Shown here piece after piece: positions 23,851 through 32,348 of a stretch of 33,778 bases of DNA. Below the pieces are notes generated by a model. It had not been told where the DNA came from. It searched no databases and was given only the letters and a program-made list of their open reading frames with translations. Every line of letters starts with the position of its first letter. Position 1 is the stretch's first letter. The DNA is taken from positions 1 to 33,778 of the forward strand of contig JBDHHV010000037.1 in the NCBI GenBank assembly GCA_039589195.1. Direction: 5' to 3'. Source of the DNA: JBDHAC01 sp039589195 (GTDB lineage Bacteria > Gemmatimonadota > Gemmatimonadetes > Palauibacterales > Palauibacteraceae). The position numbers and the translations under genes were made by a program.

Positions 23851-25110
23851 ATGACTGGGACCGACGATCGCGCAGCGCCAGGCGGCGACGAGACCTCTGG
23901 CACCTCCAATCCTTTCTATTTCCTCCCGTACGAACGTGAGCTGTTCCCCATCGAGGGCTCTATCCGTTGGACGCCTCGCGTACACCCTCCGGCCGAGCCA
24001 CGAGCTTTGCACCAACCCGATATCGTCATAGAGCAGCGTGTGTTCGTCACACTCCGGCACGAGATGGTCCGGGATCTGGAGGAAGAAACCGCCGGGCTCC
24101 TGCTCGGGCACGTGTTGGAGTGTCCGTCCACACAGCGTGTTTGGGTCGACGTGGTGGCCTCGATCGGTGCCACCCTCACCACGGACGGGGAATCCGACCC
24201 GGCCACAGAGCTTGATGCCCGCCTCGAGTCCGCCGACGCGTTGGAGCATGCGCTGCTGGCGCTGTTCGAGGAGCCCTGTTGGACGGGTGGCGTACCCGTC
24301 GGTTGGTACCGCACGCGACCCGGGTCAGACACGCTCACAGAGGCGGAGGTAGAAGTCCACAGACGCCTGTTCAGCGAGCCCTGGCAGTTCAATCTCCTGA
24401 TGCTATCGGACCTCACCACGCCCAAGGGCGCCGTGTTCTGGCGCAACGATAGCGAAGGTCTACAGCCCGATCGGCACTGTCCCTTCTTCGAGCGGCTCGA
24501 TGGCTCGACCGACCCGACTGCGCGACCACCGTTCACGTGCGTGGGATTCTCGAACTACGAGACGGCGGCGCCCGTCGTCCCTGCCTCTCCTCCACCTTCC
24601 GATCGCGGCCGCGCGGGCCAACGTCTCACCCCATTGGTGATGGCCCCGTCGGGTCGCTCCGTAGACACCGTCAAGCGAGGACGGCGATCCGCACTCGCGC
24701 TGGCCGCTTCGGTGGTGCTCGTAGGTGGCGCCGGGCTCGTGCTTCGGGAGCGCCCCGTCGCGCTGTCATCCGCGCCCGACACGACTCTTTTCTCCGCACC
24801 GTTCGCGGTGCGCGAGCTACCGCGGGTCTCCGGCGATGCCACGTTCGGGCCCGAGTTCGAAGCCTTCCGTACCGAGGTGTACGGGTATTACGAGATCGCC
24901 GAGGCGTACCAAGGCAATGACGTCGGTTGCGACGGCATGACGGATGCCTACCGCGCCGCGGATGACGCGTTCATCGCGTTGTCTGGCAAGGTCGCCGCGG
25001 CCCGGGATGAGGGGGAATCGGCGATTCCGTCGACCTATCGGAGCGCCGCCGAGGTAATGCGGGGCATCGATCAGCACTTCGATGCATCGGGCTGCCCGCG
25101 ACCTCGCTGA
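23851..25110 (+). CDS. Membrane-anchored JAB-like protein, copy 4 (JAMM histidines lost)
   Basis: A 419-residue paralogue of the three genes at 4260-10569, here standing alone. The JAB-like core keeps the family landmarks SIRWTPRV, ETAGLLLGHVLEC, GWYRTRPG, FSEPWQFNLLML, GAVFWRN, PFFERLD and GFSNYETAAPV. E79 of the JAMM motif is retained, but both histidines are arginine (R154 and R156), and the S/D positions are T163 and E166 with one residue less spacing. It cannot bind zinc in the standard way and is probably a pseudo-enzyme. One membrane helix (SALALAASVVLVGGAGLVL) follows KRGRR, and the C-terminal domain has the shared cysteine pair (DVGCDGMTDAYR and ASGCPRP). The ATG at 23851 with GAGGGG upstream matches the MT start of copies 2 and 3. 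Confidence 0.82.
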   Translation: MTGTDDRAAPGGDETSGTSNPFYFLPYERELFPIEGSIRWTPRVHPPAEPRALHQPDIVIEQRVFVTLRHEMVRDLEEETAGLLLGHVLECPSTQRVWVDVVASIGATLTTDGESDPATELDARLESADALEHALLALFEEPCWTGGVPVGWYRTRPGSDTLTEAEVEVHRRLFSEPWQFNLLMLSDLTTPKGAVFWRNDSEGLQPDRHCPFFERLDGSTDPTARPPFTCVGFSNYETAAPVVPASPPPSDRGRAGQRLTPLVMAPSGRSVDTVKRGRRSALALAASVVLVGGAGLVLRERPVALSSAPDTTLFSAPFAVRELPRVSGDATFGPEFEAFRTEVYGYYEIAEAYQGNDVGCDGMTDAYRAADDAFIALSGKVAAARDEGESAIPSTYRSAAEVMRGIDQHFDASGCPRPR

Positions 25111-25143
25111 GCCGGAGGGACGCCGTACTTCTTCAACAGCCAT

Positions 25144-25704
25144 CTAGCGGGTCGGCCGATAATCTCTGAGCTGTAGCCACACGGCGCGCGGCTGGCCCGG
25201 CCGTCTGTCGGGGTTGTTGATGTACATGCGAAAGTCTCGGGGCCCCATCGACAGGTGCTGCTCCGCGAATCTGTCCGCCCTCTCCCGGCTCGCGTCCGTG
25301 AACCCCGAAGCTTCCGCAAGCTCGAATCTGGCGGGCCAGCGGTCGCGGCGCCTGAGGCCCATGCGGCCACTGAATTCGTGGCCCTCGCGATCCCGGATCT
25401 TGATCTGAGGGCGCGGAGCGAACTCGGTCCCGCGCATCAGGAAGCGCACCAGGTCCATATCCTCGTCCGGGTCGACGCTCACTTGCCAGAGCTCGACTTC
25501 AATCACCCTTCTCGGCTTCCCTTCGTGGGAACGCAGGGTCGTCGACACCGATTCCACTCGGAAGGATAGCGGCCCCATCTCGATCGTTTGCCCCATGTCG
25601 TATCGCTCGGTACCCGAGCAACCGAACAGCCCGAGACTCCCGGTCGCCGAGATCATCAGGGCGCACAACAGCCTCGTGCCCCGCGTGATCGGTTTCGAGG
25701 TCAC
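25144..25704 (-). CDS. Lipoprotein of unknown function
   Basis: A 186-residue protein with a lipoprotein leader ending in GLFGC (C29). After the leader, the sequence (MGQTIEMGPLSFRVESVSTT, VIEVELWQVSV) has the beta-rich pattern of extracytoplasmic immunoglobulin-like domains such as DUF4352, though it is not a clear member. It is Arg-rich in its C-terminal half. The start is GTG at 25704, which overlaps the stop of the DUF2277 gene as GTGA, so the two are co-translated. Confidence 0.75.
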   Translation of the reverse strand: MTSKPITRGTRLLCALMISATGSLGLFGCSGTERYDMGQTIEMGPLSFRVESVSTTLRSHEGKPRRVIEVELWQVSVDPDEDMDLVRFLMRGTEFAPRPQIKIRDREGHEFSGRMGLRRRDRWPARFELAEASGFTDASRERADRFAEQHLSMGPRDFRMYINNPDRRPGQPRAVWLQLRDYRPTR

Positions 25705-25994
25705 GGTCCGGATTGAGGTGCCGGGGCGGTGCCAAACCGCTTGGCGGCCCGCGCCCGAGCCCTTGCGGCCTCTATGTCCCGGTCGCGCGGCGGGGCCTTG
25801 GTTACGAGCGAATCGATCAGCCCCCGAGCGACTTTCGAAACCTCTTCGACGGCACCCTCGAAGGCACGCTCGTTCGCTCGCGACGGTTTGGAGAAGCCAC
25901 TCACCTTCCGCACGAACTGAAGGGAAGCCGCCCGGATTTCCTCATCCGTCGCGGGCGGATCGAAATTGAACAACGTCTTGATGTTCCTACACAC
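25701..25994 (-). CDS. DUF2277 family protein
   Basis: A 97-residue cytoplasmic protein that matches the conserved DUF2277 family over its whole length: MCRNIKTLFNFDPPATDEEI at the start, ASLQFVRKVSGFSKPS, then a helical section and APPRDRDIEAARARARAAKRFG near the end. Members are widespread small proteins without known function. It is complete and of normal length. Its stop overlaps the start of the downstream lipoprotein by four bases. Confidence 0.93.
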   Translation of the reverse strand: MCRNIKTLFNFDPPATDEEIRAASLQFVRKVSGFSKPSRANERAFEGAVEEVSKVARGLIDSLVTKAPPRDRDIEAARARARAAKRFGTAPAPQSGP

Positions 25995-26094
25995 GCTTTC
26001 CCCCGATCTCGTTGTTCACTGCCCAGCGGGCTTGATCACTGCCGCGGCGGTTGCTCACTACCTCACCAGGTCACAGAAGAGCTTCAGCAACCTG

Positions 26095-27594
26095 CTAGCT
26101 GCTCTCCACCGGTACGCGAGCGATCATTTGGGCGATGCTTCGTGCGACCGGGCTCGCGGCCTGGCCGTAGTTCGACATCACCGCCACGATATAGCCTCGA
26201 TCCAGCATGATATCGAGATTCGAGTTGATTCCGGGGAAGCCACCCCCGTGCCCCACGACTCTGCCGCTCGCGGTCTCCTGGATACCGAACCCGTACCCGT
26301 AGCCATCCCCCGAGTGATCGGTCCACATCAACTGCGTGGACTCTTCCGACACCAGCCCCCCCGATACGAGCGCCCGGGCAAAACGATGCAGATCCCCGAC
26401 CGTCGAAAACCCTCCCCCGGCCGGCCCGCCTCTTATCACGTGCTTGTACAGGTTGTTCTCGAAGCCGTATTCCGAATCCGGCACCGGATCGTACCCGATG
26501 GCCAGATTCTCCACAGGATCGTCCATCTCGAAGCTGTCTGAGCGATGCATGCCGGCGGGGGCGTAGATGTGCTCTCGCACGTAATCGAAGTAGTCCTGGC
26601 CCGTCGCGCTCTCGATCACGACCCCGAGCAGGAACATGCCCGTGTTGCTGTACCGGAAGGCACTGCCAGGCTCGAACGCGAGCTCCTCGCCGCGAATCAG
26701 GGACTTGTAGTCATCGAGAGCACGGTACAGGTCGCGCGAGCTGTTCCAGTAGGTGTCGTTGAAGTAGCTACCGAGACCGGAGGTGTGGGTGAGGAGGTGG
26801 TGAACCGTGACCGCGTCGGTGATCTCGCGAGGCAGCCACGATTCGTCCACGTATTTGCTGATCGGGTCTTCCAGGGCAATGGCTTCCCGCTCCACAAGCT
26901 GCATGATGGCCGTCGCCGTGAACATCTTGTTCATCGAGCCGAGGTTGAACCTCGTTTCGAGATTGTTCGGGACGTGGAACCGCTTGCTGGCTTCCCCACA
27001 CGCGTGCGTGAACAGGACTCCCTCGCCCCGAGCGATCAGGACCGTCCCGGAAAAGACATCCCGCTCGCAAACCTGCCCCATCAGATGGCTGGCCTCGTCG
27101 ATCAAGTTCTCCTGGGTGAGCGAGACCTCTTCCACGTTCGAGGGTGTGCGTGCATCGTTGAAGGCCAGGCGGGATATCCTGTGGTCGGAGCTCTCGTCAA
27201 ACCGCAGCGTGAGGGCACGCCACGCGTCGTAGTTGGTGTCTTTCAGGATGACGATCGTCTCGTCGGGACGCGGGGGGGTGTAGGTGCGGATGCCGTGAAA
27301 CTGCACGCTACCCCACTGTCTTCGAACCGAGGTGAACACGTCCAGGTGCTGTTCCATGGGCGCAAGGTTCTTGAACTCCGGCGTGCACTCCTCCTCCAAG
27401 AAGCGCCGAATGCGCTCGGGATCACCCGAGTTGAACGTCTCTATCATCGATGCAATTCGCTGGCCGACGGCGCCCGCCGGCATCACGGACTCATCCTGAT
27501 AGCTGATCTCACCCGGCTGTTGGGCGGCCGCGGTCTGCGCGAGCACGGCGCCGATCAGAAAGGTGACTGCCAAGTTGGTCGATGCACGAATCAA
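26095..27594 (-). CDS. Secreted serine hydrolase of the beta-lactamase class C / penicillin-binding family
   Basis: A 499-residue exported protein. The TTG at 27594 has GGAGGAG four bases upstream and gives a good signal peptide (LAVTFLIGAVLAQTAAA, before QQP); the frame is open much further upstream, but that part is not plausible. Residues about 30-150 form an N-terminal domain (SMIETFNSGDPERIRRFLEE and a following beta-rich part) often found fused to these enzymes. The catalytic domain has S220-M-N-K223 (SxxK), the YSNTG motif (YxN) and GHGGGFPG as the third motif. Family members include beta-lactamases, esterases and D-aminopeptidases; the actual substrate is open. It is divergent from the GGDEF-EAL gene. 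Confidence 0.9.
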   Translation of the reverse strand: MIRASTNLAVTFLIGAVLAQTAAAQQPGEISYQDESVMPAGAVGQRIASMIETFNSGDPERIRRFLEEECTPEFKNLAPMEQHLDVFTSVRRQWGSVQFHGIRTYTPPRPDETIVILKDTNYDAWRALTLRFDESSDHRISRLAFNDARTPSNVEEVSLTQENLIDEASHLMGQVCERDVFSGTVLIARGEGVLFTHACGEASKRFHVPNNLETRFNLGSMNKMFTATAIMQLVEREAIALEDPISKYVDESWLPREITDAVTVHHLLTHTSGLGSYFNDTYWNSSRDLYRALDDYKSLIRGEELAFEPGSAFRYSNTGMFLLGVVIESATGQDYFDYVREHIYAPAGMHRSDSFEMDDPVENLAIGYDPVPDSEYGFENNLYKHVIRGGPAGGGFSTVGDLHRFARALVSGGLVSEESTQLMWTDHSGDGYGYGFGIQETASGRVVGHGGGFPGINSNLDIMLDRGYIVAVMSNYGQAASPVARSIAQMIARVPVESS

Positions 27595-27605
27595 CTCACT
27601 CCTCC
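27595..27605 (-). promoter_or_regulatory. Ribosome binding site that fixes the TTG start of the serine hydrolase
   Basis: On the minus strand GGAGGAG (27605-27599) is followed by TGAG and then TTG at 27594. The strong site, with four bases of spacing, and the signal peptide that begins here decide between this TTG and the long upstream open frame. Confidence 0.65.
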
Positions 27606-28012
27606 GTCTACGTGAAGTTCGGGGGTTCCCGCCGAGCACGAGTACCGTCGGGGGCCCCGTCCGGTAGACAGTCCGGGCTCCCCGCACGGTTGTCTGGTGC
27701 GGGTGGTGGGTGTTTTGTCCCATCGGTAGAAGGTGCACGGTGTGCCCCACTCTCGCGCAATGCCCTATCGGCGTTACCGGCCCACGACTCCGCAAACATC
27801 GAAAGTCGTTGACGGACCTAGAGAAACAGCGCGAACCCCTCCATCTGACCTGCACCGGTTCATCGGCGCGCTTAATGCAACACGAACATTCGTCCGACGC
27901 GACGGCGAGAGAGTTCATACAGGGGAAAATGAGCTTCCGCGGGAGTCCATCTGGAGGTCGATTCGATCCACTCGGACCGGGCGAGTCCCTGTCCCTCGGG
28001 CAGGGTCCATCC
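27606..28012. other. Divergent intergenic region before the GGDEF-EAL gene
   Basis: About 400 bases separate the serine hydrolase gene from the chosen start of the GGDEF-EAL gene. If the alternative ATG at 27929 is used, the gap is about 320 bases. The reading frame is open upstream to 27710 but its translation there is not protein-like. No clear promoter, hairpin terminator or RNA gene was seen. Confidence 0.5.
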
Positions 28013-29842
28013 ATGATCGCCCTGATCGCCCCGGTGTCCCCCGTCCTCACCGACCTGGGCCCGGTGTTCATCCTGGCACTTATTCTCGCACTCGTACTCT
28101 GGAGACTCCGTCTCTCGAAGGACGCGACGCTCGCGCGGAAGGGGTACGAGTCGCTGTTCAGGTACGGTGATCCCGTCGCCTCGTTGGATGCGCACGGTTC
28201 GATCGACCGGGTGAATCCGGCATTCTGCCAGCTCTCCAAATACCAGGAGGAAGAAGTCGAGGGAGTCTCGTTCGTATCGCTCGTCGCTGCGGCCGATCGG
28301 GGACCGGTGGGCGCGGCGTTGACCGATGCCTTCGCGGGCGAGCCTCACAAGGTCGAGACCGAGCTTCTCGCCAAGGACGGGCAGAACATCGCGATCGAGC
28401 TCACGACCGTGCCGATCATCGTAAGCGAGAGGACCGTCGGCGCCTATCAGATCGTCCGCAACATCACTCTCCAGAAGGAGCTCGAGCACCAGCTCACCCG
28501 TGCCCTCCATGATCACCTCACCGGGGTAGCGAACCGCGATCTGTTCTCCGACCGCCTGGAGCACGCGTTGCAGCGGGCCGCGCGACACGGTGGGCTCGTC
28601 GGACTCCTCTATCTCGACCTGGACGGCTTCAAGTCCATCAACGATCGGGCCGGGCACCCGGCAGGCGACGAAGTCCTGCGCGAGGCGGCGACCAGGCTTC
28701 GAAGTCTCCTTCGCGACGAGGACACCGTAGCCCGGGTTGGTGGGGATGAGTTCGCCGTTCTGCTCGAGGACGTGCAGGACGCCGATGGTGCTGTCGCTGT
28801 CGCAGAGCGCGCTGCGGAGCTCCTCAGCCATCCGTTCCGAAGCAATGGAAGGAGCTTCGACATCAGCGCGAGCGTGGGACTGGCCGTGAGCTCCCCCGAT
28901 ACCTCCGGGCCGGAAGACCTCGTGCGCCAAGCGGATGTGGCCATGTACGAGGCCAAACGGCAGGGCGGAAACCGGCATAGGGTCTTCACACAGGAACTCG
29001 AGGCGGCGCGTTCCAGGTCTCTGAGGCATCTCGAGGGAGACCTGCTGCGGGCCATCGAGCGTCAGGAGTTGTACGTCCATTACCAGCCAGTCGTCGATAT
29101 CGCCGGAAGTCAGATCGTGGGCGTAGAGGCCCTGGCGCGGTGGCAGCACCCTCAGCACGGGGTGGTTTCTCCAAACCACTTTATCCCGCTGGCGGAGGAC
29201 TCGGGCGTCATCGCGCAAGTCGACCTCCGGGTGTTGGAGCAGGCATGTCGCGACATGCGGCACCTCGCGAAGATCGGCGCGATCGGGAGCCGTGGATTCA
29301 CGCTGACCGTCAATCTCTCCGCGAACCACTTGGCGGACGACAGTCTCGTGGAGAACATCGGCCGTATCCTGGAGGCGGAACGCTTCCCGGCGGGGAACCT
29401 CAAGCTCGACGTCTCCGAGGACGCGATTCGTGGCTCCGCAAAGCAGATCGCCGACCTGAAGTCGCTCGGCGTGAGGGTCACCATCCATGATTTCGGCACC
29501 GGGTATACGTCGCTCGGATACCTGAAACAGGTAGATGTGGATGGCTTGAAAGTGGACAGGTCGTTCGTGTTGCCGATCGGCGTCGATCAAGCCTCGGCAG
29601 CGATCGTCCGGAGTAGTCTGTGGCTCGCCCAACTGCTCGGGCTGGAGATCACGGTCGTGGGAGTAGAGGCGCCTACGCAACTGGAGCGGTTGAGAGAGCT
29701 GGGGGGACGGCTCGTCCAGGGCTTCTACTTCTCGGAACCCGTCGGCGTTAAGGAACTCGAGCGGCTGTTGCGCGAGGGAGTGCCTCAGGCCTGGATCTGG
29801 CGGCCTGGCCCCGAGCTCCGGAGGAAGGCGGCCAGCGCCTGA
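28013..29842 (+). CDS. PAS-GGDEF-EAL membrane protein with a degenerate EAL domain
   Basis: A 609-residue protein of the cyclic-di-GMP system. A membrane helix (LGPVFILALILALVLWRL) near the N-terminus is followed by a PAS domain (residues about 45-160), a diguanylate cyclase domain with an intact active site G243-G244-D245-E246-F247 and an RxxD inhibitory site five residues before it, and an EAL domain starting at E372-A-L. The EAL domain has lost likely metal and catalytic residues: the DDFG motif is H492-DFG, the usual E of the ExTE motif is D466, and the usual AEGVE reads VVGVE with V549. It is probably a cyclase with a regulatory, non-hydrolytic EAL domain. The start is uncertain: ATG 27929 with AGGGG upstream is an alternative. 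It is divergent from the serine hydrolase gene. Confidence 0.9.
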   Translation: MIALIAPVSPVLTDLGPVFILALILALVLWRLRLSKDATLARKGYESLFRYGDPVASLDAHGSIDRVNPAFCQLSKYQEEEVEGVSFVSLVAAADRGPVGAALTDAFAGEPHKVETELLAKDGQNIAIELTTVPIIVSERTVGAYQIVRNITLQKELEHQLTRALHDHLTGVANRDLFSDRLEHALQRAARHGGLVGLLYLDLDGFKSINDRAGHPAGDEVLREAATRLRSLLRDEDTVARVGGDEFAVLLEDVQDADGAVAVAERAAELLSHPFRSNGRSFDISASVGLAVSSPDTSGPEDLVRQADVAMYEAKRQGGNRHRVFTQELEAARSRSLRHLEGDLLRAIERQELYVHYQPVVDIAGSQIVGVEALARWQHPQHGVVSPNHFIPLAEDSGVIAQVDLRVLEQACRDMRHLAKIGAIGSRGFTLTVNLSANHLADDSLVENIGRILEAERFPAGNLKLDVSEDAIRGSAKQIADLKSLGVRVTIHDFGTGYTSLGYLKQVDVDGLKVDRSFVLPIGVDQASAAIVRSSLWLAQLLGLEITVVGVEAPTQLERLRELGGRLVQGFYFSEPVGVKELERLLREGVPQAWIWRPGPELRRKAASA

Positions 29843-29845
29843 TAA

Positions 29846-29878
29846 CGTGAGAAGCTCACGCACCCGCCGGGTGGTTTT
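29846..29878 (+). terminator. Hairpins between convergent genes
   Basis: CGTGAG-AAG-CTCACG (29846-29860) is followed at once by CACCC-GCC-GGGTG and GTTTT (29861-29878). The second hairpin with its T-run is terminator-like for the plus-strand GGDEF-EAL gene. It stops just short of the end of the convergent DUF362 gene at 29882. Confidence 0.5.
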
Positions 29879-29881
29879 CGC

Positions 29882-30919
29882 CTACGCCAGGAGACCCTCC
29901 GTGATCCGTTCCGCGTAGGCGCGGCTCTCCGAATCACCTGTCACCAGCTCGATCTGCTCGGGCGCGCTCACGCCCAGACCCAATTCGACGGCACGCGCGA
30001 TCTGCTCTTGCTCGAAGATTCGTCCCTGGCTGACCTCGGGCGTCGTCCCGAAGTGACGCAGAAGGGCCACCCCCAGGGCATCGATCGCGATGGGGTCGGT
30101 ACCCGCGAGCACGACCTCGGATGCCACTCTGGTGCCGATGTGAGGCCCCCCGTCCACGAACGCGTCCACCCCATCCAGCACGATCATGTCGGGTGCGTAG
30201 GCCGCGTTGATCTCGGCGATCATGCGCCGTTGGTGGGGGGATCGGTGGAGCTCCCGCATGTAGTCGTAGGATTCGCCGGGCACACGCTTGGCGACCAGGC
30301 CGACCGAGTTCTTTAGCGCCATCGTAAAGTGCCCCCCGAACTGGTGGGTCTTGAGGCAGCACGTCTGAATGAAGCCGTCCGCTTCGAGGACTCGTCGGGG
30401 GAGCGCAAAGCCCGTGTCCCAGTGGCTGCCCTCGCTTTGTCTCAACTCCCAGCCCGTCTCGTCCAACTCATCGAACACGACCGTATCGAAGCCCAGTTCC
30501 CGCCCCATCCGGAAGACGTCCTTGCGCTGCATGACCCCACGTGTATCCCCCATGCCCGAGCGATCGCCGACCGTGACCCGGGTCGCGCCCCCGGACCGAA
30601 GGGCTTGGACCAGGGCTCCCAGGGTATCGTTGTGGGTCGAGCCCGGCGTGTCGTGATGGCTGTTGAAGTTCGGCTTCAGGAACAGATCCCTGCCCCGCAT
30701 CGCGTCGAAGTCGAGCAACTCCAGAGCACGACGGACTCCGTCGGCGCGGTCCCGGGTCTTTACGAAAGCCACGCTCGAAGTGGCGGACGGTCCGCCCCTG
30801 ACAGAATCCGTGGCAGCGCGGCTCATGCGTCCCAGCAGCCCGGCGGCGTCGACGAAAGGCGCCGTCAGCGCGACTCCCCCAAGACCCGCGGTGCCCCTCA
30901 TAAACGCTCTTCGGTCCAT
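29882..30919 (-). CDS. TAT-exported DUF362 protein
   Basis: A 345-residue protein with a twin-arginine type leader, MDRRAFMRGTAGLGGVALTA, suggesting that it is folded before export, often because of a cofactor. The body matches the DUF362 family: LFLKPNFNSHHDTPGSTHND, GATRVTVGDRSGMGD, TCCLKTHQFGGHFTMALKN, and DMIVLDGVDAFVDGGPHIG. Some DUF362 proteins carry iron-sulfur clusters fused to ferredoxin domains; this one has no ferredoxin domain, only the CC of TCCLKTH. GAGGAGACACC precedes the ATG. Its biochemical role is unknown. It is divergent from the Na/Pi symporter gene. Confidence 0.9.
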   Translation of the reverse strand: MDRRAFMRGTAGLGGVALTAPFVDAAGLLGRMSRAATDSVRGGPSATSSVAFVKTRDRADGVRRALELLDFDAMRGRDLFLKPNFNSHHDTPGSTHNDTLGALVQALRSGGATRVTVGDRSGMGDTRGVMQRKDVFRMGRELGFDTVVFDELDETGWELRQSEGSHWDTGFALPRRVLEADGFIQTCCLKTHQFGGHFTMALKNSVGLVAKRVPGESYDYMRELHRSPHQRRMIAEINAAYAPDMIVLDGVDAFVDGGPHIGTRVASEVVLAGTDPIAIDALGVALLRHFGTTPEVSQGRIFEQEQIARAVELGLGVSAPEQIELVTGDSESRAYAERITEGLLA

Positions 30920-31054
30920 GGTGTCTCCTCGTGGTTGAAGCCGCTGGATACGGGCCGACTGCGGTCACTTTCTAGCCTAGAGAGGTCAGATGGCGCTGTC
31001 ATGTCGGGAAATCCCCTACGTCCGCCTCAGGGGGATTCTGTCCGTATCGACTTC

Positions 31055-31070
31055 GTAACGACGTCGTTAC
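31055..31070. promoter_or_regulatory. 16-bp perfect palindrome in the divergent DUF362 / Na-Pi region
   Basis: GTAACGACGTCGTTAC is a perfect 16-base palindrome about 100 bases before the Na/Pi symporter start and about 135 bases before the divergent DUF362 start. It is the most operator-like element in the window. It could bind a dimeric regulator of either gene; no regulator gene is nearby. Confidence 0.45.
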
Positions 31071-31172
31071 ATTGGCGCCCGTTCACCGCCGAAAGATGAG
31101 CCGAGACACGCCGGCGCGTGCATCGAGTTGAAGGGGGCAGAAGATCGGCGACCCACAGCTCAGGATGAAGCG

Positions 31173-32273
31173 ATGAGCCTACGCCGGGGGAAAGTAGTCA
31201 TCCTCCTCCTCGCCCTGGTCGGTCTCCTGTACGCGTTCTTCGTCGGGCTCGATCTCATGGGCCTGGCATTCAAGCTGTTCGGTCGAGGCTTCGCGGAGAC
31301 ACTCGTCGAGCAAACCGCCAACCCGTTCGTCGGCCTTTTCGCCGGCATCCTGGCGACCACGCTCGTTCAGAGCTCGTCCACGACGACGTCGATGACCGTC
31401 GGGCTCGTCGCCGCCGGAGCGCTCACCGTCGAGGGCGCGATCCCGATCATCATGGGTGCCAACATCGGCACTTCGGTCACCAACACGCTGGTGTCGATGG
31501 CGCACGTGACTCGCAGGATGGAGTTCGAGCGGGCGTTCGCCGGGGCGACCGTGCACGATCTGTTCAACTGGCTGGCGGTTCTGGTCCTTCTTCCGATCGA
31601 GATGGCCACCGGGTATTTGGCTCGGGCCTCCGTGTTTCTCGAGGAAGTCCTGGAGGGAGTCGGCGGCGTCCAGCTGTTCAACCCGCTGCGCGCGATCGTG
31701 CGGCCGGTCGCCGAGTGGTTCGCCGCGCTGCTGGGGCAGTCGGGCGGTCTCACGTTGGCCCTCGGAGTGGTGCTCCTGATCGCGAGCCTCAAGCTGCTCG
31801 TGGATCTTCTGAAGCGGGTCATGACCGCCCAGGCCGAATCTCTGCTGCACCGCACGCTGTTTCGTTCGGTCGGGCCGGCGGTCCTGGCCGGGCTGGTGAT
31901 GACCGTGATGGTACAGAGCAGCTCGATCACGACGTCGGTCATGATCCCGCTGGTGGGGGCCGGTGTGGTCACCCTCGAGCAGCTCTTTCCCTACACGATC
32001 GGCGCGAACGTCGGAACGACCATTACCGCGATGCTCGCAGCCCTCAGCACGGGGAATACGGCGGCCGTCGCCGTAGCGTTCTCGCACCTGCTCTTCAACA
32101 TGACCGGGGCGCTTCTCATCTACGTCCCGAGGCCGATTCGAGCTTTGCCTCTGGCGGGCGCGCGGTACCTGGGGCGGTTGGCGAGCAGGAGGCGGGTACT
32201 GGCAGGCGTATACATTCTGATCTTCTTCTACGGTCTGCCGTTCCTGCTTCTGTTCTTGACGGGTGTGATCTGA
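31173..32273 (+). CDS. Na+/phosphate symporter (NptA/PNaS family)
   Basis: A 366-residue inner-membrane transporter for sodium-coupled phosphate uptake. It has the two inverted repeat halves of the PNaS family, each with the QSSS signature: TTLVQSSSTTTSMTVG in the first and MVQSSSITTSVMIPLVG in the second, plus GANIGTSVTNTLVS and GANVGTTITAML. About eight hydrophobic segments are visible. The ATG at 31173 starts just before SLRRGKVVILLLALVG; the upstream TTG at 31128 is an alternative. The next gene on the same strand is a PhoU-domain protein, 75 bases later, so they are likely one operon. A palindrome lies upstream. Confidence 0.93.
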   Translation: MSLRRGKVVILLLALVGLLYAFFVGLDLMGLAFKLFGRGFAETLVEQTANPFVGLFAGILATTLVQSSSTTTSMTVGLVAAGALTVEGAIPIIMGANIGTSVTNTLVSMAHVTRRMEFERAFAGATVHDLFNWLAVLVLLPIEMATGYLARASVFLEEVLEGVGGVQLFNPLRAIVRPVAEWFAALLGQSGGLTLALGVVLLIASLKLLVDLLKRVMTAQAESLLHRTLFRSVGPAVLAGLVMTVMVQSSSITTSVMIPLVGAGVVTLEQLFPYTIGANVGTTITAMLAALSTGNTAAVAVAFSHLLFNMTGALLIYVPRPIRALPLAGARYLGRLASRRRVLAGVYILIFFYGLPFLLLFLTGVI

Positions 32274-32348
32274 TCGTATGCAGTCTGACCGAAAGCCTGT
32301 GACCTGACCGAGGTCTAAGGTGTATGTCTGGGGTGTAAGGAGTCGGAG

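Noticed and set aside
27872..29863. A 663-residue open frame on the minus strand opposite the GGDEF-EAL gene
   Set aside because: The plus strand encodes recognised PAS, GGDEF and EAL domains; the antisense translation has no domain features.
30996..31002. CTGTCAT, a PhoB box half-site, upstream of the Na/Pi symporter
   Set aside because: A PhoB box needs two such 7-mers spaced by four bases; no second copy is present on either side.
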